The position numbers and the translations under genes are program-made. This document shows positions 57,525 to 64,000 of a stretch of DNA of 64,000 nt, one piece after another (the stretch's first letter is position 1; every line of letters begins with the position of its first letter). Under the pieces are notes generated by a model that had not been told where the DNA came from, ran no database searches, and saw only the letters and a list, made by a program, of their open reading frames with translations. This DNA comes from Phytophthora quininea (Eukaryota > Oomycota > Peronosporomycetes > Peronosporales > Peronosporaceae), in NCBI GenBank assembly GCA_011947345.1, contig JAAVTG010000559.1:62001-126000 (forward strand), given 5' to 3'.

Positions 57525-58949
57525 CTACTTCTTCGCTGTCTTCTTTGTTTTCTGGCGTCGCTTCTTGTTCTTGTTCTTATTCTTCTGCGTGTTGGTGTTG
57601 ACTGCGGCATGTGAAGCTGCAGTCTTCGTTTGCTTATGCTTGAGGTTGGACACATACCGAATCAAAGCAGTGTCGTCGCTAGTATCCACGTACTCCTGCA
57701 GTTTGACTGGCACGTCCTCGCACATGTTCTTGATGGGCTCCCATGAATCTTCAATTGCCTCAAGGCCTTCCCACCCAACGAGCACTTCATACCCATGCAA
57801 GGGATGCTGCTTGTGTTGCTTGAACGAGTCGACAGTCAGATAGATGTCTTGGTTTGCAATGTGCTGGACAATCTCTTCACTGATATCCAAGCTGCTATCA
57901 GCATAAAGTTTTAAACGTGATGCATGCACATTGCGCGTGGCGCCACTGATAAGATGTTCAATATCAAATGAATTGACCTTGGTACCAATCACCCTGAAGG
58001 GACCAATCCATTTGACAGCAAGTTTGTTGGTGTGTATCTTCGCATCGACACGAGACCATAAAACGAAATCTCCGACGTGAAAGTTCACCGGCTGGGCACC
58101 ACGCTGGTTGGATTTGTTACGCTTTGTTTGCTTCTCCTTTGCAGTCGTAATGTCGTTATGCATGTCGTTAATGCTGCTCCTTACTCGATTCACTGCCATT
58201 TGGATGTCAGGAGTAAAGCTGCTAGCATCCATTACGTTAGCCGCAATGGCATCCTTGCCATTCAGCACTTTCTGTAGCGGTATTGCTGCTCGGAAACCCA
58301 TAAACACTTCGGCCGGCGTGTGGTTCGCAAGCGAGGCAACTGGGCTGTGGTTCAAGTTGGCCTGGATTAATGGTAGCAACGCCACCCAATTTTCCTGCTC
58401 GATTTTCCACTCCAGCAGCATAACGCGAACAACTTGCAGTATATCACGATTCAGGCGTTCAATACTGCCGTTTATCCACGGACAGTATGCTACGGTAAAG
58501 CTCTGAGTCATCTGCGTCTTGTGGCACAATTCTTCAAGTAGCTGGTTCTTGAAGTGGGCTGCAGTGTCACTGATCAATAATTGCGGTGTGCCATAGCGGC
58601 TGCTCCATTGCAGGATCGCATTTGCCGCGGTTGCTGCGTCTGCTGAAGTGCACTCTACCAGCTCGCAGAAGTGTGAAAAGTCATCCTTGAGGACGAGCAA
58701 ATAGTTCTTAGTTTCATTGTAGTCACCGATAAAGAGATAGTCCATGTGTAGAGCTTCATTCCGCTCCTTCGACCTATATGTTTCTCCCCATGGTCTTGGC
58801 ACGATGTTGCCACCCTTTACATGGCAACACAAGAGGCAGCGAGTGCAAAATTCACGCGCTCTAGCCTCAAACTTGGCAATCATGAAGTGCTCTTGGAGGT
58901 GGTTTATCATCACCTTCACCTCGATGGCCCATTGTTCCACAATGAGCAA
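57525..58949 (-). CDS. Integrase with C-terminal chromodomain (Ty3/gypsy)
   Basis: 474 codons open. The zinc-binding region overlaps the end of the previous frame and continues with FCTRCLLCCHVKGG. The DDE core shows D in HMDYLFIGDY, D in LLISDTAAHFKN and E in NGSIERLNRD. A GPFRVIG turn follows, then a chromodomain-like end (YEVLVGWEGLEAIEDSWEP) and a Lys-rich tail. Chromodomains steer integration to marked chromatin. The open codons before about 58910 are antisense to no other gene and only restate the overlap. The frame change relative to the upstream frame equals one extra or two missing bases. Confidence 0.9.
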   Translation of the reverse strand: MLIVEQWAIEVKVMINHLQEHFMIAKFEARAREFCTRCLLCCHVKGGNIVPRPWGETYRSKERNEALHMDYLFIGDYNETKNYLLVLKDDFSHFCELVECTSADAATAANAILQWSSRYGTPQLLISDTAAHFKNQLLEELCHKTQMTQSFTVAYCPWINGSIERLNRDILQVVRVMLLEWKIEQENWVALLPLIQANLNHSPVASLANHTPAEVFMGFRAAIPLQKVLNGKDAIAANVMDASSFTPDIQMAVNRVRSSINDMHNDITTAKEKQTKRNKSNQRGAQPVNFHVGDFVLWSRVDAKIHTNKLAVKWIGPFRVIGTKVNSFDIEHLISGATRNVHASRLKLYADSSLDISEEIVQHIANQDIYLTVDSFKQHKQHPLHGYEVLVGWEGLEAIEDSWEPIKNMCEDVPVKLQEYVDTSDDTALIRYVSNLKHKQTKTAASHAAVNTNTQKNKNKNKKRRQKTKKTAKK

Positions 58950-61900
58950 TCACCATTAAACGCTCCAATAGCACTTCAGCACTTGTCGGGATCCACAGCC
59001 GCCCATCCTGGTCGCGCCAACCACCATCGGCATAGTCCGTCAGGTGTGGAGGCCGTTCTTCGTGCGCACTCGCTTGAGTGGCAACAATTTCATCAAACGT
59101 CGGCCAGTCAGTGTCAGGGTGCAAAGGCCGAAGTTGCTGCGTGAGTTTAGCTAGCTCCGTCTGTGGTGTGCGCTCGCCATCTTTATCAATACGGAGGCGC
59201 TTCATGTTAGTTGTTTCTGTAGGTGGAGAAACTTGCGCCCATCTAGAAATCATGTCGGCCCATACATTGTCGTCGCCACTGATGTGTTCAATCGTGTAAC
59301 GAAGTTCGTTCAGCTTTAAACTCCATCGCTGTAGCTTACCACGAACATGCTTTTTGATCTCGTCACCGGGTGCGAAGATGAAAATTAGGTTGCGGTGATC
59401 AGAATACAGACGGAAGCCTTTTGAGCGGATGAGCAAGTAGTCCAGCTCAGTTGCAGCTTTAATAATCGGGAAAGCTTCCTTCTCCGTGACACTCCAGTGC
59501 TTGGACGCTCCTTTGAACGTGCCACTCATGCAGTGAACAAGTTGATGTTGCTGCTCTATTATGTTCGTAGTCGAGCTCCAGTTGTGCACAACAGTCAGGA
59601 TGATGCTCCACCCAACGTCACTTGCGTCCGTCATGAGGATTAGTTCATCCGAATCATCCGGAGTCACTAACGTGGCTGAATTGGCAAGCAATTGTTTCAC
59701 TTGTCCAAAACTTTGCTGCTCTTCGTCAGTCAAATTGATCGCCAGCCTTGCTGCGATGTGTTTGGTGCGCTTGGTGCCTGCCAATGCCTCTTGCAATCGA
59801 TTATGGAGTGGAGCTGCAACTCGAGCAAAATCCACAAGAGAATTCCTCATCCACCCGGCAGCGCACAGAAACTGCTGCAATTCACCTGCCGTCTTCGGCT
59901 CAGGAATATCGATCAGCGTTTGTATCTTCTCGGGGTCATAAGTTACTCCATTAGGTGTAATTACACGGCCGCACCATTTGGCATGCTGAGTGTACAGACA
60001 GATCTTGTTGAGGCCGAGAAACAGTCCATAGTTCGCCAGCGTGCTGTACACACGGTCCAGTGTCACAAGAAATTCGTCAATCGTGTCTGCGTAGATTAGT
60101 AAGTCATCAACCCAGGCGAGTACGTGTTCGTACAGTAATTCCGCATCACGCATTATTTTCTCGACAGACTGCTGAAAGTGGATTGACGAATCCACTGAGC
60201 CTTGTTGCAGACGCGTTGGCGTGAAAATTCCGTCTTCTGTCATGTATGACTGCGATTCTTGACTGATCTTTGCCAGGGCCATCTGCCAAAAGCTCTTAAT
60301 AAAGTCCACGGTCTGCTTGTGCTTCTTGTTTTTCACATGCTGTAAACGAGTACTTAAGCTTGGCATTGTTCCTGCCAGCGGTAACACTCGAGCATTCGTC
60401 CTGCGAAAATCAACCACCTGTCGAAGTCCACCGGATTTTCCAGGTTTCTTCACAGGGCGCGCTGGACTCGCCCATCGGCTTGTCTCGTTGCGGTACACCC
60501 AGCCGAGTTCAACCAAGGACTCATTGAAACTTTTCATCCAGTCACGCTCAGCGGGAGCGTAAGTCCTGGGCTTGCAGCGAATCGGCTCTGTGTCATCCTT
60601 GAAGCGAATCACAAAGGGCTCAATCTTCGATGGAGGGTCATTTCCAATCGCTAATCTCCATATATCATAGCGCGTGACCACATCAAACAGCTCCTTCTTT
60701 CGCTCACGAGGGAAGCCATTTTCCACGGCTCCGTTGACCAGTTCACAGAGACGAGCGACTGTTTGCTTCTTGTCAGGAGGGTCAAAGCTCATAGGTGTGG
60801 CAGACTCGAAAGGATCGAAATCAATAATCTCTTGATTCGCCAGAGCAGCAATTTGCTCATCCACGTCAATTCCAAGTGCCTTCAACGTCAGCCGTCCCAA
60901 AAGAAATTCATCTTCTTCAGTCTCCGTAATAATGCACGTCACATTCCTCATCCGAACTTTACCTGCAGGCGTCAGCAGCTCCAAATCTAGTTCAATAGCT
61001 TCTTGGCACGTTATAATCGCTCCACCGACAGCCTTTCCATCCACAGGCTTTACCAGGCGCCGAGTCTGCGCCGTTGGCCATGCCTCAATAATTTCTTTGA
61101 CAATATATCGCGGGATCACATTGTACTTCGTGCCGTTGTCGGGGTGGTAAGGCATGGTAACCACTCCGTTGAACGCAACATGCTTGGACTTTAACTCGTC
61201 ATCTGCTTGCAGGAAGCGCTTCATTTTAGCGGCCTCAGTACTCTTCTTCTGATCCATGAACGTTTGTACAGCGGCTTTCTTCTGTTCCGTCGTTGCTGTG
61301 GGGCAGTCACTCACCCAGTGTGCTCCTTTGCAGTGAAGGCAGCCGCGAGCTGGTGCGTCATCTCGCTTCCGAGCTGTCGGTGTTGCTGGTCGTTCGCCGG
61401 TCTGCTGAGGGCGAACGCCGCTCTGCTGCTTGCCTCCAGCTGTGGCTTTCGGCAGCTTGCTTTGGGTCTTGTCTCTGCTTGTCTGATTTTGGTACAGATC
61501 AAACAATTGTTGATTCTTTAGTGCTTCAGCCTTGATCACGTCAAAGAGACGTGGCACACTGCTTTTTGATGCCTGGTCGATATCTAGACGCAGTTGCACC
61601 TGTTCCTTCAGACAAGTTGGGCGCAGATTTTCGACCAACAACTTGCATTTCAGCTTGTCGTTGTTCTCTAGCGTATTGCCTAGGCCATTTTCCTCAATAA
61701 GTTCCTCAAACCGGTCAAAGTAGTTTAAGATGCGGGCTTTCACATCCTTCTGCTTTAGATCGATTCTCAGATGCTGGCTCATGATGGCATGCACGTTCGG
61801 GACTTGATCGTTGATCGTGCTGGCAATGATTTGCGATATAGCTTCAACCAGCTTGTGGTTCGTCATCTCGGCTACATTCACTTTCAACTCAAGGTCGCAG

Positions 61901-62169
61901 AACGTCTTCAGCAAGCGTTTGTTGATCGTGTCAATAGCAGGGATTATCACCGCTGATGGTGATTCGCCGGACTCCTGACATCGGGAGATCGCGGCGGTCT
62001 CGTAGAGCTCACGCTCTCGTTTCCACTTGACGAGGGCTTCGTGCGAGAAGCATGTTATCGGTGGCGGTGCCTGCGCCGTCCAAAGCTTCATTGACGCTTG
62101 AACTGTTGTCGCGTTACCGTCGTCGCCGGCAGTATTAGCGCGACTGCGCTTTTGCTGGGGGTGGCTCAT
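58867..62169 (-). CDS. Gag-Pol polyprotein (Gag, protease, reverse transcriptase, RNase H)
   Basis: 1,100 codons from ATG 62169, the first after the LTR; the frame also stays open back into the LTR. A Gag helical region is followed by a zinc knuckle CLHCKGAHWVSDC. An aspartic protease region has DNG where DSG or DTG is usual (MPYHPDNGTKYN). Reverse transcriptase shows KPGKSGGLRQVVDFRR and the active site WVDDLLIYAD. RNase H shows LILMTDASDVGW. The frame ends inside the integrase zinc region (AHCGTMGHRG), so the integrase must be reached by a frame change. The long open frame means the copy is young. Confidence 0.93.
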   Translation of the reverse strand: MSHPQQKRSRANTAGDDGNATTVQASMKLWTAQAPPPITCFSHEALVKWKRERELYETAAISRCQESGESPSAVIIPAIDTINKRLLKTFCDLELKVNVAEMTNHKLVEAISQIIASTINDQVPNVHAIMSQHLRIDLKQKDVKARILNYFDRFEELIEENGLGNTLENNDKLKCKLLVENLRPTCLKEQVQLRLDIDQASKSSVPRLFDVIKAEALKNQQLFDLYQNQTSRDKTQSKLPKATAGGKQQSGVRPQQTGERPATPTARKRDDAPARGCLHCKGAHWVSDCPTATTEQKKAAVQTFMDQKKSTEAAKMKRFLQADDELKSKHVAFNGVVTMPYHPDNGTKYNVIPRYIVKEIIEAWPTAQTRRLVKPVDGKAVGGAIITCQEAIELDLELLTPAGKVRMRNVTCIITETEEDEFLLGRLTLKALGIDVDEQIAALANQEIIDFDPFESATPMSFDPPDKKQTVARLCELVNGAVENGFPRERKKELFDVVTRYDIWRLAIGNDPPSKIEPFVIRFKDDTEPIRCKPRTYAPAERDWMKSFNESLVELGWVYRNETSRWASPARPVKKPGKSGGLRQVVDFRRTNARVLPLAGTMPSLSTRLQHVKNKKHKQTVDFIKSFWQMALAKISQESQSYMTEDGIFTPTRLQQGSVDSSIHFQQSVEKIMRDAELLYEHVLAWVDDLLIYADTIDEFLVTLDRVYSTLANYGLFLGLNKICLYTQHAKWCGRVITPNGVTYDPEKIQTLIDIPEPKTAGELQQFLCAAGWMRNSLVDFARVAAPLHNRLQEALAGTKRTKHIAARLAINLTDEEQQSFGQVKQLLANSATLVTPDDSDELILMTDASDVGWSIILTVVHNWSSTTNIIEQQHQLVHCMSGTFKGASKHWSVTEKEAFPIIKAATELDYLLIRSKGFRLYSDHRNLIFIFAPGDEIKKHVRGKLQRWSLKLNELRYTIEHISGDDNVWADMISRWAQVSPPTETTNMKRLRIDKDGERTPQTELAKLTQQLRPLHPDTDWPTFDEIVATQASAHEERPPHLTDYADGGWRDQDGRLWIPTSAEVLLERLMVIAHCGTMGHRGEGDDKPPPRALHDCQV

Positions 62170-62217
62170 GGCCTTTGCTTGCTGCTGTGTGTTGGTTGAC
62201 ACAGCTAAAGTTAACTT

Positions 62218-62418
62218 TGTAGTGTCTTCCGACGCTTGCTTGAGAACTCGAAGGCTTGTTGAATTCTGTTCTCCTACATGCACTACCCGATAACTACTCT
62301 GTAGTGGTTTCGGTTGGTTTTGCTTTGCTACTTATGCATCGTGCAACGGACACAGCGTCTGTTGCAGTCGCAGCTTGTGAGAGGAGTTTTGCTGCTCCGA
62401 TGGCTTGCTGCCACTACA
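62218..62418 (-). repeat. 5' LTR of Ty3/gypsy element
   Basis: 201 bp, same ends as the other LTR. The element's promoter should lie here, reading toward lower coordinates. Confidence 0.95.
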
Positions 62419-64000
62419 AAGGGTGTTCTATAGCGCGATCGATGTGTAGGCGATGGAACGGAGAAATGGCTCTCCAGCACGCAATGAAATGGAGCTTTGC
62501 ATTCCGCTTGTACTTCATGCACGGAAAAAGAATTAATTGAGGAAGCGACTAAATGTAGATTCTGCTGGTTGTCAAATGAAGCTGCAAGTGTAGCGCATTG
62601 AAGAAACACAAATCGTTAAATGCCGTCTATAAAAGGAATTGTGCACGATATACATACGCCGTGGCTTGGGACATAGATTTTGGCTTGTGTCCTGGACGGC
62701 GGCCGTGGCTCGCGCACAGATACTGTGGCTTCCCATTTCTGAATACGAAGTTTCATTTGGCTTGTCGTGCGAACACCAATCGGTGATTTTAAATCACAAA
62801 GAGTCAGCCCTGCACATCCGAAAGATGAACCAGGAGCGCCGCTCACGCTGGGATCACGAATTTCTTGACGAATTCATACTTGAATTTGCCGCAAACAGCG
62901 CAAGACCTCCCCATACGGATAACATGAAGCTCTTCACCTGCCTCGCACTCGCCGCTATCGCGATGGCATCTGCCAACGCTGCCGCCACCAAGGACGAGTG
63001 CGACTTTGCATGCCCCGACGTCGAAAACCCAGTCTGCGGCTCCGATGGCAAGACATACTCCAACAAGTGCTACCTGAGCCTCGCCTCGTGCAAGAGCGAC
63101 GGCGACGTCACCAAGGCCTCCGACGGAGAATGCGCTAACTCGGTTCCGCAAACGTCGTCGGCTTCCGGTTCAAGTAGCGACTCAGGTAGCGACGACCCGA
63201 GCTTCGAGTCTAGCGACTGCAACTTCGCATGCCCCGCAGTGATGATGCCTGTGACGGATGAGAATGGCAAAACGTACTCGAACCGGTGCGCCATGAATGC
63301 AGCCAAGTGCGAGAGAAGAAGAAGAAGAGGGAGGGAAGTGACGCTACCAAGAAGCCAACGCTTCGCCAGGAGAGCGGAAGCTCGAAGTCTGCCGCCTCTT
63401 CTTCTGGTTGGACTGTCGAAGACGTCAGGAACTGCAACTACGGATGCACTGACGTGTACAACCCCGTCACTGGCGAGGACGGAAAGGAGTACACGAATGA
63501 CTGCTACATGGGCCTGGCCAAATGCAAGAAGGACAAGAGCGAGAACAAGGGAGGATACACAATCGATGTGTAGACGACTGTAACAGAACGAAGCATTTCG
63601 TGTGTTTTCGAGTAGAAGCAACAGGGTCTGTTGATATTGTCGCGTTTACATGGCCAAGGCAATTTGGTGCTCGCATCGAGAATTATGGTTTGCATACGGC
63701 TTACCTATGCGAACGTGCGCTTCAAATGTTGAGTAATGTGTAAAGGGTGTTCTATAGCGCGATCGATGTGTAGGCGATGGAACGGAGAAATGGCTCTCCA
63801 GCACGCAATGAAATGGAGCTTTGCATTCCGCTTGTACTTCATGCACGGAAAAAGAATTAATTGAGGAAGCGACTAAATGTAGATTCTGCTGGTTGTCAAA
63901 TGAAGCTGCAAGTGTAGCGCATTGAAGAAACACAAATCGTTAAATGCCGTCTATAAAAGGAATTGTGCACGATATACATACGCCGTGGCTTGGGACATAG
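62419..64000 (+). repeat. Tandem duplication unit (1,324 bp) carrying Kazal gene and flanks
   Basis: 62419-62676 is repeated at 63743-64000 (spacing 1,324 bp), including a TATA-like ctataaaagg at 62628 and 63952. The Kazal part 63032-63743 matches 56559-57271 with one base missing. If the hAT and gypsy insertions are removed, the spacing between the signal-peptide ATGs at 55609 and 62924 is also about 1,325 bp. The array therefore has at least two full units and part of a third. Confidence 0.9.
62924..63573 (+). CDS. Secreted Kazal protease inhibitor with three domains (one-base loss)
   Basis: About 217 residues. The signal peptide MKLFTCLALAAIAMASANA is followed by a six-cysteine Kazal domain (CDFAC, NPVCGSDGKTYSNKC), a four-cysteine domain (CNFACPAVMMPV) and, after a Lys/Ser-rich linker, a third (CNYGCTDVYNPV), ending GGYTIDV. 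One base is missing at about 63308 compared with the copy at 56838 (gaggag versus gagag), which shifts the third domain. An upstream in-frame ATG at 62639 would add about 95 residues before the signal peptide and is rejected. It is likely an extracellular subtilase inhibitor of the EPI type. Confidence 0.88.

Larger units (their letters stand above)
57276..62418 (-). mobile_element. Full-length Ty3/gypsy chromovirus-type retrotransposon
   Basis: 5,143 bp with two 201 bp LTRs (TGTAGTG...CACTACA) and a 5 bp target duplication. It is read on the minus strand: Gag and Pol in one frame (62169-58867), then integrase and chromodomain in another (58949-57525). By eye the LTRs differ at one position (C/T near 57418 and 62360), so the insertion is very recent. 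The target is the flank of a Kazal gene, and the empty site is preserved in the tandem copy next to it. Confidence 0.95.

Noticed and set aside
62639..62923. N-terminal extension of the last Kazal gene
   Set aside because: It would bury the signal peptide about 95 residues inside; the same flank is non-coding in the tandem copy.

Overview
The window is nuclear DNA of an oomycete, most likely Phytophthora or a close relative. The evidence is compact genes with 50-75 bp GT-AG introns, secreted Kazal inhibitors of the EPI type, a large jacalin-like lectin family, and piggyBac, pogo/Tigger, hAT and Ty3/gypsy sequences of oomycete style. No prokaryotic features are present. The species call is inference.

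Layout. 0-0.9 kb: 5' end of a rhomboid protease gene (minus). 1.2-42.3 kb: six members of a secreted jacalin-lectin family (L1-L3 on plus at 1.2, 10.3 and 14.4 kb; L4-L6 on minus at 20.3, 33.7 and 37.8 kb). Each has a signal peptide, two to four jacalin-like domains and the same long C-terminal region, which I do not recognise. Single-copy genes lie between them: sphingosine-1-phosphate lyase, a PHD-finger protein, an ARM-like protein and a BAR/TBC RabGAP. 24-33.7 kb is gene-poor and holds relics of piggyBac and pogo/Tigger transposons. 43-48.4 kb: a SAP-like coiled-coil protein, a PHRF1-like RING-PHD-SRI protein and a type I membrane protein with an adaptin-appendage-like tail. 48.4-54.3 kb: two NBR1-type autophagy receptors, diverging around a hydrolase fragment and a small Kazal gene. 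54.5-64 kb: a Kazal inhibitor cluster. One copy is split by an 834 bp hAT element with an exact 8 bp target duplication. A very young 5.1 kb Ty3/gypsy chromovirus sits just downstream of it. The cluster is built from 1,324 bp tandem units, and the next copy should start just past the window end.

A property of the whole window matters for every gene call. Almost every gene, including conserved single-copy ones, is broken by frameshifts. Every break I could resolve is a loss of one or two bases, often in a G, C, A or T run. This points to under-polished long-read assembly rather than mass pseudogenisation. I therefore call these loci as genes and give the approximate break points.

Functionally, the secreted lectins and Kazal inhibitors form an accessory layer facing the outside or the host. 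The genes between them (sphingolipid breakdown, Rab regulation, selective autophagy, chromatin and transcription proteins) are ordinary cell functions. The lectin family, with its unassigned C-terminal region, is the best candidate here for an undescribed system.
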